From NCBI RefSeq assembly GCF_003286085.1, contig NW_020825470.1, positions 62,001-126,000 on the forward strand: a DNA stretch of 64,000 nucleotides, in the 5' to 3' direction. This DNA comes from Drosophila persimilis. Lineage: Eukaryota > Arthropoda > Insecta > Diptera > Drosophilidae. Below the pieces are notes generated by a model. The model had not been told where the DNA came from. It searched no databases and saw only the letters and a list, made by a program, of their open reading frames with translations. Shown in pieces: positions 35,520-47,160 of the stretch; within the stretch, counting starts at the first letter, position 1, and each line of letters starts with the position of its first letter. A program made the translations under genes and the position numbers.

Positions 35520-36559
35520 TTTTATTTGTTTATACTCTTATAATTAGCATATTTTACAAATTCTTTCGCGCCAACTGCTTATCTACATTACATGTAGTTG
35601 CAGAAGTGGCTGTAAATTGGCAGGGTAACATTTCTTACGGTATTGGCTTATTTGGTATTTAGTAGCTATCGATAATTTGTCAAAATGCCAGGGTAACACT
35701 AAACTTATTGCAACTTTGTTTACATTGTTTTTGTTTTTAATTATTTCAGGTGAAGTATGCAGCCGTGAAGAACATCATTACGCCTATTGGTCTAGTTGTC
35801 GTTTGCGAAGTGGAATCCTTGCGAGTGTCGGCGCTAAACTGTGACTGCAGGACAGCATCAACAGGGCTGAAGCCGGCCGAGGTCCAGTGCATCGTCATTC
35901 TGGATGTGGATTACCAATTTCTGTGAAAGTGAAGTGACTTCGTATCTGTGGAAGAATAAAAAGGTTTTTAGTTTCTTTTCAGCCGCCGCCATCATCTGGA
36001 TTCTGGAGCTGCCGCCGTCCATCATCAGGTTCTCTGCTGGGGCCGTCATTTGCAGGCTGTTTGGATTGTGCTCTTCTATCATTGCGGCATGCCTTGGCCT
36101 GGCCAGCCGAGTGTAGCAGTTCCTGCAGAGTCTGTTATAAACTTCTTCCACAGTTGCTACTTGGAGATCCGCATGCAGTTCGTTGTTGCTCACATACCGG
36201 GGAGCATTTGTCATTGCTCTGAGAGCTTTGCTTTGGATCGTCTGGAGCTTGGCCATTTGCATGCTTGAAGTCAGTGGCCCCCAGACTGGCAAGGCATACT
36301 GCCATATTGGGGCAATCAGCTGCTTATAGAGGAGGACCTTTGGAGGTAGTGGGAGTTTACTGTTTCTGCCGATGATCCAGTCGAGCTTTTTGATCCGGGC
36401 CCATGTTTTAGTGACAATAGCCGCTACATGCTTATTGAAATTGAGTTTCGTATCCATATGTATTCCCAGGTATGGCATGACGGATTTTTAGGCCAGGAGT
36501 TGCCCGGCTAACCTTGGAACTGGAGTGTGTTGCTGCACAGGTGAGAGAGTGTGTAGAAC
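35520..36559 (-). pseudogene. LINE unit 9, 3' region and C-terminus (left of LTR element 2)
   Basis: It has the short-form C-terminal tail and an open frame from 36478 to 35858 (206 codons) running from PYLGIHMD to the end. TATCGATA is at 35667. The T-run before it is shortened (ggtatttagtagc). It ends at the target duplication gaac (36556-36559) of the LTR element. Confidence 0.86.
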
Positions 36560-38452
36560 TATAATGTTACGGCTACGGGCTGGTTAAATCTTTTTGGCAA
36601 TGCAGCCTCAGCAGGAAAGGGAATCGGGGTTAGTGCACTATACTGCGCTCTGGGCTCAGCTCGCCGGATGGGGTCGGGGTCTTTCCTATCCCTATACTTC
36701 CTTGTTCTCGCCATATTATAAAAATTTAAGTGCACTTACACAGAATCTACTTTGATCAAAACACAAAAAAAAACACATGTAATCAATCCCCGGTCGGCAT
36801 AGATGGCAAGAAGGAATCCGGTAGTCGCGTATTTAATTTAGTGATCCTAGGTGTAGGAGATCACTAGTTCCTCTATACCCTCCCTACCTTCGGCAATGCG
36901 TGGAACGATGTTGGCATGGCCCCTAACGTAACTACCGCGGCATTATTACACTCGATGTATCATTGGCATTATGTACTTAGACAGAATGGTGGTTATTTAT
37001 TCCATATTCATGTTAATTCAAAATAGTTATATTAATCAAGATTCAAAAGATTCATATCTAACAAAAAGGTTCATTAACTTAAGAATATAAAATACAATTC
37101 ATAGCAAAACTGAGCCTTTTTACTCACGAAGGTCAACATTTCCATTTAATACAAAACTAATGATCATTACCAAATTCAAACACTTTCCTTGACGAGCTCG
37201 TTGGGCCCAATGAACTGCTTCGGTAGCTGTGGAACATTATTAATTATATAAAAATAGTAAAGAATTAAAGAATGATAGTTTGGCCGACATTGCCAGAGTT
37301 AATCAAGGCTTAACATTGAGTTAATTAGGAAAGGAACTTAAGACATAAGATAAAGAAATTAATTCTATAGGAAAGATATTCCTTAATATAAATGTATATG
37401 TTTATATGATTTTACATTTAAAGTCAAATTTAATTGAAGTGCAAACACAAGAATGCAAGCAAAAGAAAAGAACAAGACAAAGCAAAGAGAATGTCGATGA
37501 TCAAATTAATGCACGTTTATATGTGTGTGCATACGCACGCATATGTCCGAATTCTCTTCGAACGAAAGCTCGCTCTTGGCGTGTGAGTTATCACGCTCTC
37601 CCTTTCATTACGCTGCACCGCTGCTATACCCTGCTATTTCGCGGGTATGTTCGTACTCACGAATCGATGATCACATGTTGTCCACGACACAGGTCACCCT
37701 AGATTCCGATTCCTGATCTGGTATTCACATTTTCTGCACAATTTCAGCTGACATAAATTTCCACTTTAATTCCTAGGCGTTGTCGATTCCGCATCAAGGA
37801 TGTTGAGTTGTATCTCGCAAGATACGATTAGAGGGCATTCAAAAGTCGATGCAGATCGTCCGTACAACGGAGACGCTGGTAATTCGAAGCGACCAAAAAT
37901 AAGACACTGGAGGTTGCGTGGGGGGGGGGGGGGGGGGGGTTGGGGGGGGGGGGGTTTAGGCGTGAGAGCGCCAAAGCACGGCAGACCTCCAGTGACCAAG
38001 AGATTCTTCTTTTTTTTTTTTCTCTACGTAGCACTTTGCACTTTCACCACACAATATAGCTTGATCTTGCTTTTTAGTCGATTCTCCGCCGACTTGCAAT
38101 TATGTAATTTGGTATGTATTATGTAATACAGGGACACGTGGACTTCCACTAGAGTTTGGCACTAATGGCACAGGCACAACCGAAGTGTTTTGGGAGAAAA
38201 ATGGAATTGATCCGCGTGTTCACCGTCGCTGTCGGCTTAAGCGGCATAGACGAGCTTTAACGGGGCCCTTCCATGGAATTCGGTCTCGAGAGACGAAAAA
38301 GAACATTCGAGCAATTAAAGCTCCATATTCGAAGTAGCTGTTTTTAAAGCCTTGGTGTTCGAACTAATCAAGTTGGCGCGTGATTTGAATCTGCTTTATA
38401 TCTGGGAAATTATTAGGGAATTTAATCTGGGTTTGCTTCACTGGCCACTACA
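36560..38452 (-). repeat. 3' LTR of LTR element 2
   Basis: 1893 bp; on the minus strand it runs from TGTAGTGGCC to CATTATA. It contains a 35-bp G-rich run at 37920-37954 on the plus strand and an otherwise A/T-rich left half. No coding frame in it carries a known motif; the Pro-rich frame on the minus strand is only the translated poly-G tract. Confidence 0.94.
37920..37954 (+). repeat. Poly-G tract in the 3' LTR (G20-TT-G13)
   Basis: Twenty G, TT, then thirteen G. The partner LTR has a single run of 17 G at 44723-44739. The 18-base difference equals the whole length difference between the two LTRs. Such a run could form G-quadruplexes and is prone to slippage and sequencing error. Confidence 0.8.
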
Positions 38453-38468
38453 CTCTCCACCACCAGAT
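38453..38468 (-). other. Polypurine tract of LTR element 2
   Basis: On the minus strand CTGGTGGTGGAGAG precedes the 3' LTR start TGTAGTGG. It is purine-rich and correctly placed for plus-strand priming, though not a pure purine run. Confidence 0.6.
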
Positions 38469-38524
38469 TATGTCCCGGAGTGATCGACAGGGATCGTAAT
38501 CGAAAAGAAAAGAAGGACAGTGAA

Positions 38525-39307
38525 TTAGCGGGTTTGAATATCCTTTTCGTGATATACTCCCATTTTCTTTCCTTTCTCGTTCGATAATTCGTAATAAACA
38601 GGACCTAGCTTTTTCGTTACTGTGGCGGTCACAAACACCTGCGCTAATTTATGGCTGAATTGTTTAGACGCGTTGCTTTGGGAGAAATTGCGAACGTAAA
38701 CCTGATCTCCGACGTTGAATTGTATGTTTCTACTCCTCAAATTGTATACCCTCGCGTTGGTTGCATGAGCCTTTGCATTGTTGACCTTTGCTGCATACCT
38801 TGCCAACTGCAGAGCATCGGGGTAATTAACTCTAGAATCATCTGATAGCAAGTTAAGTTTCCTGAGCAATTCGTAATCCTTGCCATTCAAAATCATGTTT
38901 TGCCCAAACGTAAGGAAGTAAGGAGAATATCCGGTGGTTGTATGTAGACTGGATCGAATAGCACCGTTAATCTCATTCAGTCGTTGATCCCAGGTAGTGT
39001 GATCTTTCCCCACGTACGCACGGATAGCCGCCAAAACCGATCGGTTTAAGCGCTCGCTTGCATTCGCTTGAGGTGAATAAAAAGCGGTACAAATATGTTT
39101 AATTGAAAATCGAGTTAGAAAAGCCTCAAAGAATCCTGATCGAAATTGAGAACCATTGTCCGTTAAGATGGATTCCGGCACTCCAAACGTAAAGAAAATG
39201 GAATTTTCTAAGTACTCGCAAATCTTTCCGGAAGTGAATCGTTTCAATGCATGGTCAGTTATTACTAAGAATTCCTGGCCTTCTATGTAAGCTCGAAATT
39301 TCTTAAT
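38525..39307 (-). pseudogene. Integrase remnant of LTR element 2 fused to an RNase H fragment
   Basis: The frame starts with an RNase H piece (KKFRAYIEG, VITDHALKRF) and passes by deletion into an integrase core: FGVPESILTDNGSQF with the second Asp, then FYSPQANASERLNR with the Glu. A C-terminal part follows with YNLRSRN, VGDQVYVRNF and LGPVYYEL. The first catalytic Asp and the HHCC domain are lost. The remainder is open to the stop at 38525. Confidence 0.86.
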
Positions 39308-39607
39308 TCCCTTATGTAGGCCGTCTAACCCGGGAATTGTAGTGACCAATATCGGTGCGTGAGTGAACTGTCTAGGTATAAAAATACAAGCCCGGCGATT
39401 TGATATAACTCTTTTTTATTAGCTGCGCGTCCGTCTCTCACAATCGCCATTTACAAAGTGCACTTACTCTATTATCGATGTTTCTTATCCGATATCTCAC
39501 TATTGGTATTTCCCGCCGAGTGTATCGATGGTGCGGTAAATACCAATGCGCGCTGTATGCTATTTTAAATACTAGTTGAATGCCTCACTAATTATTACCT
39601 TGCTACA
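39308..39607. mobile_element. 300-bp insertion with 6-bp flanking repeats, family unknown
   Basis: It interrupts RNase H of LTR element 2 between LAVIK and KFRAYIEG; joining the flanks restores the expected reading. The flanks carry cttaat on both sides (39302-39307 and 39608-39613). On the minus strand it begins TGTAGCAAGG and contains TATTTAAAATAG and an AATAAA, which would suit a small solo LTR, but the other end (ATAAGGGA) is not the usual CA. It has no ORF of note. Confidence 0.6.
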
Positions 39608-39613
39608 CTTAAT

Positions 39614-41335
39614 AACTGCTAGACATTCTAGTTCTGTAACGGAATAATTCCGTTGAGCTTTGGATAACTTAACCGACATGTATCCAATTGGCATTTCGAA
39701 GCCTTCTTCATTCTCTTGCGCTAGGACGCACCCGAGACCAAAAGAACTAGCATCACACAATAAGATGAATTTCTTAGAAAAATCAGGAGTTCTGAGGATT
39801 GGAGCTGATGTTATTCTTCGTTTCAATTCTTCAAAAGCATTGGTTGCGGTTTCATTCCATATTAAGGAAGTATTCTGTTTCTTAAGCATCTCGGTCAATG
39901 GATAGCTCACGGAGGCATAATTCTCGACGAAACGTCGATACCATCCGGATAAACCGAGAAACCGTCGTAACTGCTTTACCGTTGTTGGAATTGGGAAGTC
40001 GTTGATTGCCTGAATCTTAAATGGATCAGTCTTGATCTGACCATCCGAAATTATGAAACCGAGATATTTAATCTCTCTCATGCAGAACTTAGATTTTCGA
40101 ACGTTGATAGTAATATTCGCTTTTCTTAAGCATAGTGCGATTTCTTGCAAAAGAATCAAGTGCGAATCAAAGTCATCCGATAGAACAAGCAAGTCATCGA
40201 GATATACAAAAACTCGATTCCGTAAATGTGGGGGTATGACATGGTCCATTAAGCGGCATAAGGTCTGAGGTGCATTTGTCAGACCAAATGGCATGACCTT
40301 ATATTGGTACAGTGGACGATTCGGAACGGTAAACGCAGTATACGGTCGTTTCATATCAAGACCAGTTATATACCGCGCTGGAGGTAAGCGGCTTAAGATC
40401 CCGTCAATATGTGGTAAGGGGTAAGCATCCTTTCTCGTGTATTTATTGATCTCGCGAGAGTCTAAACACAACCGAACCTCATCACCTTTTTGAACAAGAA
40501 CACAATTACTACTCCAAGGACTGCAAAAAGGTTCTATGATATCGAGAGCTAACATATTATCTACCTCAGAAAACATAAGTTTTTCGCGCGCAGGGGAGAT
40601 TGGCCAGTGTCTTTGTTTAATCGCCTTAGCATCACCTACGTCGATCGAGTGCGAAATAATGCTGGTTCTGCCCAATCCGTCTCGTTCGTACGAAGGAAAA
40701 ATTTCGACGACACCTTGCAGTCTCTCCTGCTCTTTACTAGAAAGTTTGTGTAACTTGGGTGAGCTTTCCTCATCCTCCGTGGGACCTATATCTAACTCAG
40801 AGACACTTTCGCTCATGAGTCGATCAGCAAGTTTAAATTTCCTAAAAAAGTCAATTCCTAAGTAAACCTCTTGGGTTAAGTTTGGTATGATGAAAAAATC
40901 TATACTTTCCGTGAGACTACGATATGTAATAGTCGCTGTGAAAATGCCCTCAACCGAGCATTTGGTTCCGCTGGCTGTTTTAACCCTTCCCGAACACTTA
41001 CGTGATTTCGGATGGTTAAGGAGAGCACGGGCGGCATTGTTGCCAACGCAACTAACCGACGCTCCAGAATCCGTAGATCTTTTAGATTTTGTCGTAGTTG
41101 ATATGGTACAAAGATCGCCAAATATCCTATTTCTAGCTTTCTTGTAAATTGACAGTCTTACATGTAAGGGTAAATATCTAGTTGGTCGTTTATCCGATAA
41201 AAATCCTGAGTCCATAGCGGTTTTAGCTAAACCCTCATCTATAGTCTGACTGATGCTTTCGCTATGTTTTGGTACGGATGTGCCTACAGGAGGTTCGTTG
41301 ACACATCCCGCAGCCGGTTTTCCGAAGGATGGCAC
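39614..41335 (-). pseudogene. pol: Protease-RT-RNase H of LTR element 2, in-frame RT deletion
   Basis: Open from 41335 across the whole segment. Protease motif DSGAS is at residues 89-93, with partner VYLGIDFF near 157. RT shows VRLCLDSREIN, KDAYPLP, KVMPFGLTNAPQT and YLDD (378-381). Motif A reads GLDMK and jumps to RPYTAFTVP, so about a dozen residues (the usual Y-Q-I-P stretch) are missing in frame. RNase H begins normally (LLCDASSFGLG, NYSVTELECLAV) and is cut by the 300-bp insertion. It overlaps the end of gag at 41284-41335 in another frame. Confidence 0.87.
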
Positions 41336-41733
41336 TTAGAGCAACGTGGCTTGTAAACATTCTTGGTTCCACAACCGTAACAAAATATGCTTCTAGGTTC
41401 CACACAATCATCCCATCTATGCCCTATCTTATCACAATTCCAGCAGGACATCTTATTACGCATGATCGCTGATATTATTGGTTCAGGCTCCTCAAGGTGT
41501 TCCCTCTCCGGAGAGATCTCGGAGATGTTGCGCCGGTTTACAAAAGGCGTTTTGTAAGAAGGGTTTCGAAGTTCCGAATAAAATTGTTCGTGCTTTTTAA
41601 CCTCTAAAAGTAATTTCTTTATCGAAGTGATATTCAAATGTAGTAACTCGTGATGAAGTGTACTTTTTGAATTGTCAATCAACAGCTTAACAAGGTCGCA
41701 TTCTGGGAGGCTACGCTCGAGTCTATTCACCAA
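41284..41733 (-). pseudogene. gag: Gag C-terminal part of LTR element 2 (zinc knuckles)
   Basis: 149 codons with two cysteine clusters: CWNCDKIGHRWDDC (CX2CX4HX4C) and CYGCGTKNVYKPRCSKC, which is atypical (no His). It follows the N-terminal gag frame after a one-base shift near 41740, so gag is broken once. The end overlaps protease in a different frame. Confidence 0.8.
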
Positions 41734-41738
41734 CTCTT

Positions 41739-42821
41739 CTATACTGTTCTGATAGGTTCATTTTCCCCTTGCTTTCGTTTCGCGACTCTACGCCATATGT
41801 CGACATCAGTGGCAGCATCGTCATATTTATCCCTAAATGCCAGACAAAAAGTCTCCCACGCGAACTCTTCATGTTTACGATGGAACTGCCAGAACCAATC
41901 ACCTGCGTTTGCGGATAACAATAAGTGCAAATGATCGCAAACCAGCTGGAAATTGTTTCCCAGGGTCTGTGCCGTCAAGGAACGTACCCGGTAAATAAAT
42001 TCTGTGGCCGATAGACCGTCCTTACTACCGTCAAACTTTACCTTCCAGTTTTGAATAACATGTCCTACCTTTTCTGGTGAAATTGAAACTGAAGAGCGAT
42101 TGCTAGTATTCCTTAAGTCTGCCTCTTGGCTTGCTCTACTCCTAACGTCTGCTGGTACATGCTGATAATTCGAAGCCTGCTCCGCAAGTCCCGATCTCAA
42201 TTGAAACGAACTCAGCTGATGGCTCAATGCTGTCTCTATATGGGCGGTTAGCTTCTCCAACAACGTCTTTTGTTGTGTGCCCATCATTGACCTTACCAAA
42301 TTAACAATTTCACTCTTATCCATGGCGTTAGATGAATTCAGCGATTGGCTAGTTGGGTCTGTAGGGGTAGGATTTCCCTCCCTTTGCTTAGATCTCGTTA
42401 CTATATTTGACTTGGGAATAGCGCCTCTGCCTCTACCTCGAAATCTACTTCCACTTGGCCCTGGCGCATCGAGGGGAATTCCTTCAGTGTTCGAATCTCC
42501 TACCTCTGCAAGGTCCGCGTTATTTAATTCCGTCGCCAAATCAACATTTCCCCGAACTAACAATTCTGTAGTGCATAGTCCGCGACAGGTTGGACAACTC
42601 GGTGAACTCTTAAGCCAATCGGTCAAACAGGAGTGGTGAAATTGATGTTGACACGGTGTCGTGGCAAACAATTGATCTTTCTCAAGTTTATCGTGGCAAA
42701 TGCGACCATAGCCATGCTGATCTAATGCAGTTTCAAAGCTATTATCCTTACTGGTCATATTTCCTCTTAATTTTTTTTCTTCAATCAATTTTATATTTTC
42801 TGTCTTTTCCACAAATGCCAA
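41739..42821 (-). pseudogene. gag: Gag N-terminal part of LTR element 2 with RING-like finger
   Basis: 360 codons. Residues 40-80 contain CHDKLEKDQ, CQHQFHHSC and CPTC spaced as in a RING-H2 finger; the first Cys of the CX2C pair is not seen, so it may be degenerate. A low-complexity region (RFRGRGRG, NIVTRSKQREG) follows, then a helical capsid-like region (WKVKFDG, ATEFIYRVRSL, ANAGDWFWQF) typical of gypsy gag. It ends early (PIRTV stop) at the frameshift. A RING-type finger at the start of gag is unusual; ubiquitin-ligase function is only a guess. Confidence 0.75.
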
Positions 42822-43340
42822 TGCTACATCGATGTGTAACTCCTCTCTTCTGCCTCTATGATTATTGAATTAAATGGATATTAAAGGTTCCTATTAGACT
42901 ATGTTTGATACCCGTCGGGAACTCAAAGTTCCTCTAAGACCCGCCATTCCAAGTACCGAACAAGTCATGTTCCTATAAAGTTGAAAGTGGTCGTGCGTCT
43001 GGTTGGGTCGATCAATACAAAATCCTGCATTGCAATCGCACATTCCACAGCTCAGATACACGGCACTAACATCTTTATTCTACTAAAATATATTCTACAG
43101 TTCACGCCGTCATTTCTTGGTAGACCAATCCCTACTCAGTCGAATTGAAATCTCCATTCCAAAAGCTGACTACACGTCTACACGATATACCGAATTTTCT
43201 AATTAACAGGCTAATGGATGTATTAACAGAGCTTAACCGTGAAGCACGAAGGTTACTCCAACCGTTCGGAATTATCCTCATCTGGAAATAATCGTATCTT
43301 TGCTACACTTTTACGATTATAACACGTCGTTTCGTCTTCG
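42822..43340. other. Untranslated leader of LTR element 2
   Basis: About 520 bp between the gag start and the primer binding site, with no ORF of note; it probably holds the RNA leader and packaging signals (inference). Confidence 0.6.
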
Positions 43341-43359
43341 GGCCCCACGTTGGGCGCCA
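43341..43359 (-). other. tRNA-Lys(CUU) primer binding site of LTR element 2
   Basis: TGGCGCCCAACGTGGGGCC on the minus strand, 3 bp from the 5' LTR, identical to the site at 13729-13747 of LTR element 1. Confidence 0.88.
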
Positions 43360-43362
43360 TTT

Positions 43363-45237
43363 TATAATGTTACGGCTACGGGCTGGTTAAATCTTTTTGG
43401 CAATGCAGCCTCAGCAGGAAAGGGAATCGGGGTTAGTGCACTATACTGCGCTCTGGGCTCAGCTCGCCGGATGGGGTCGGGGTCTTTCCTATCCCTATAC
43501 TTCCTTGTTCTCGCCATATTATAAAAATTTAAGTGCACTTACACAGAATCTACTTTGATCAAAACACAAAAAAAAACACATGTAATCAATCCCCGGTCGG
43601 CATAGATGGCAAGAAGGAATCCGGTAGTCGCGTATTTAATTTAGTGATCCTAGGTGTAGGAGATCACTAGTTCCTCTATACCCTCCCTACCTTCGGCAAT
43701 GCGTGGAACGATGTTGGCATGGCCCCTAACGTAACTACCGCGGCATTATTACACTCGATGTATCATTGGCATTATGTACTTAGACAGAATGGTGGTTATT
43801 TATTCCATATTCATGTTAATTCAAAATAGTTATATTAATCAAGATTCAAAAGATTCATATCTAACAAAAAGGTTCATTAACTTAAGAATATAAAATACAA
43901 TTCATAGCAAAACTGAGCCTTTTTACTCACGAAGGTCAACATTTCCATTCAATACAAAACTAATGATCATTACCAAATTCAAACACTTTCCTTGACGAGC
44001 TCGTTGGGCCCAATGAACTGCTTCGGTAGCTGTGGAACAATATTAATTATATAAAAATAGTAAAGAATTAAAGAATGATAGTTTGGCCGACATTGCCAGA
44101 GTTAATCAAGGCTTAACATTGAGTTAATTAGGAAAGGAACTTAAGACATAAGATAAAGAAATTAATTCTATAGGAAAGATATTCCTTAATATAAATGTAT
44201 ATGTTTATATGATTTTACATTTAAAGTCAAATTTAATTGAAGTGCAAACACAAGAATGCAAGCAAAAGAAAAGAACAAGACAAAGCAAAGAGAATGTCGA
44301 TGATCAAATTAATGCACGTTTATATGTGTGTGCATACGCACGCATATGTCCGAATTCTCTTCGAACGAAAGCTCGCTCTTGGCGTGTGAGTTATCACGCT
44401 CTCCCTTTCATTACGCTGCACCGCTGCTATACCCTGCTATTTCGCGGGTATGTTCGTACTCACGAATCGATGATCACATGTTGTCCACGACACAGGTCAC
44501 CCTAGATTCCGATTCCTGATCTGGTATTCACATTTTCTGCACAATTTCAGCTGACATAAATTTCCACTTTAATTCCTAGGCGTTGTCGATTCCGCATCAA
44601 GGATGTTGAGTTGTATCTCGCAAGATACGATTAGAGGGCATTCAAAAGTCGATGCAGATCGTCCGTACAACGGGGACGCTGGTAATTCGAAGCGACCAAA
44701 AATAAGACACTGGAGGTTGCGTGGGGGGGGGGGGGGGGGTTTAGGCGTGAGAGCGCCAAAGCACGGCAGACCTCCAGTGACCAAGAGATTCTTTTTTTTT
44801 TTTTTTCTCTACGTAGCACTTTGCACTTTCACCACACAATATAGCTTGATCTTGCTTTTTAGTCGATTCTCCGCCGACTTGCAATTATGTAATTTGGTAT
44901 GTATTATGTAATACAGGGACACGTGGACTTCCACTAGAGTTTGGCACTATTGGCACAGGCACAACCGAAGTGTTTTGGGAGAAAAATGGAATTGATCCGC
45001 GTGTTCACCGTCGCTGTCGGCTTAAGCGGCATAGACGAGCTTTAACGGGGCCCTTCCATGGAATTCGGTCTCGAGAGACGAAAAAGAACATTCGAGCAAT
45101 TAAAGCTCCATATTCCAAGTAGCTGTTTTTAAAGCCTTGGTGTTCGAACTAATCAAGTTGGCGCGTGATTTGAATCTGCTTTATATCTGGGAAATTATTA
45201 GGGAATTTAATCTAGGTTTGCTTCACTGGCCACTACA
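43363..45237 (-). repeat. 5' LTR of LTR element 2
   Basis: 1875 bp, matching 36560-38452 almost base for base outside the poly-G tract (17 G here). A few differences are visible, such as gtggaacaatatt against gtggaacattatt and cactattggc against cactaatggc. It is bounded by the primer site on the left and gaac on the right. Confidence 0.94.
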
Positions 45238-47160
45238 GAACATGAGCAGTTTTTGCAAGACTGATGGTTATTCCCCATTTCTTAGACCATGATAATGCAT
45301 CAGCCAGGAGCCGCTCCACATTTTCGTTGGCTTGTTTTGGACTTAGGGCAGATACGAGGTATACTGCGTCATCAGCGTACGTTGCTATCATTTGGGTTGA
45401 GTTTGCGTGTCTTGATGGCTGCGGCATGTCGGCAGTGTAAAGATTATAGAGCACTGGGCCAAGTACGCTTCCTTGCGGCACTCCAGCGGTTATGTGCTTT
45501 AGGCTTGAGGTGATGTTGTTACAGCAGACGACTTTGAAGCTTCTGTCTGAAAGATAGCTGGTGAGTAGAATGTATAAATTGTCAGGTATTATCGTTTTAA
45601 CTTTGCAGAGAAGATCCTGATGCCAGACTCTATCAAAAGCTTCCTGGATATCCATGTACACAGCACTGCAATGCCGCTGCGCTTCGTAGGATCTGAGGAT
45701 AAATTGCGTGACTCGTCCGATTTGCTGTTCCGCTGAGTGCTAACTTCTGAAGCTAAATTGATGGTTTGGAATAGCCATGGCAACTCTTTCTTCTTCAAAG
45801 AGTCGCTTGAGGATGAGGCGTTCAAGGATTTTGGAGAAGCCTGTAAGCTGGGTGATGGGTCTGTAGGACTCAAGCCTATCACTCGGTTTTCCTGGTTTCC
45901 TTAACATAGAGATTTTTTCGTCCAGAGCTTCTTAATTTCCGATTTGAGTTCCTGGATGGTCACAGGTCTGATTATTTGAGCAGCTTCATCTGGACCGTTT
46001 TCTTGTAATACTGCGGTAATTTCTTCTCTGTCTTCTAGGGCTGCCGTGATCTTTGGCGTGAAACGTGCTTCCAGGTGCTGCGCAAAGGCCTCAGCTTTTT
46101 CCTCCGTAGTTTTGCACCCAGGATCTGCAAGATTTGGAATGGGCTGTCTTTTGATTGTGTTGGTGAGCCGCCATAGTTTCTGCATGCTGTACCTATCAGT
46201 TGGGTCGATGTCGTGTAGCAGTCTGTTCATTTGTTTGTCTTTTTGTAGCTTGATCCGTTTACGTATTCTGTTAGTCAGCTGCGTGCAATGAGGGGGTTAA
46301 AGCACCTATCTTTTTGGTTGATTTTGCAGAAAATTCTTTTGATCTTGATCGCTTTCAGCGTTTGCGAGTCAAGATGAAAGTTTTGCGGTCCGTACACTGT
46401 GTGCTGGTTACTTGAGGTTTGCGAAGCCAATTCAGCTGCAATGTAAATGTTCTTTTCAAGGATAGCCACTGCATCATCTATGTCGTCGCCGTTGTGAAGT
46501 TCAGTCTCCAGATGGATTCGCTGTTCTAGGTGAGCTTGAAATCTTCTGATATTTGCATTTTTTGGTAATTGTATCTTCTTTTTTCCATATTCAGGTCTCA
46601 GGAGGAGTTTAATGATTTGCATGTTGTGATCTGAACCTAAGTCATATGATGTTTCAATGTGAATTAAATTGTGTCTAATACCCTTATAAATCGCAAAGTC
46701 TATAGCAGACGGCATATGTCGTCGATTTGAAGGGAAATGGGTGGGGGATCCAGTGGTCAGTATGCTTTGGTCGTTTTCCTGGATGCATTTCAGAAGTGCA
46801 GCCCCTCTTCTACACGATCTTGCATTGCCCCACCACTGGCTTTTGCCGTTCCAATCCCCAGCTACGATAAATCTGCTACCCAGAGAGCCAAATACCTGTT
46901 TAAATTGTGTATCAATCCATTCGTGTGCAGGTGGACAATAGATCGCACCAATGTCTATTGTTTGATGGTTTTTTATTTTTGCAGCTATGGTGCACATCTG
47001 GATGGAGTCCTCTCTTGTTGGTGCGAGGGAAATGTGCGGGATGTTGTTTCTGTTGTGTTCGTCTTGCGAACTAAATTGGTAGTCTCTCTTCATGTCGAAC
47101 CAATTTCCATCGCCACCTGCATTAGCAGGGGGCAGGGAGGCTGACATGAAGAGAGAACCG
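45238..47160 (-). pseudogene. LINE unit 9, RT and endonuclease (right of LTR element 2)
   Basis: RT frames are at 45233-45661 and 45589-45882. The TAG stop in FRSQH is near 45742. The same deletions as unit 8 occur at 45917 (gattttt | tcgtccagagc), 46128 and 46282. The endonuclease/linker frame is open for 290 codons (46275-47147) with GDWNGKSQWWG, PSAIDFAIYKG and SDHNMQ. Confidence 0.87.

Larger units (their letters stand above)
36560..45237 (-). mobile_element. Ty3/gypsy LTR retrotransposon 2 with about 1.9-kb LTRs
   Basis: An 8678-bp insertion flanked by gaac duplications (36556-36559 and 45238-45241). Minus-strand order: 5' LTR, tRNA-Lys primer site, gag with a RING-like finger and zinc knuckles, PR-RT-RNase H, integrase, polypurine tract, 3' LTR. 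The internal region is only 4.9 kb because pol is deleted. The LTRs differ mainly in a poly-G tract, so insertion was recent. LTRs this long with tRNA-Lys priming recall Ulysses of the virilis group (inference). Confidence 0.92.

Noticed and set aside
37766..37999. Proline-rich minus-strand ORF in the LTRs
   Set aside because: It is the translated poly-G/poly-C tract; the frame changes with tract length between the two LTRs.
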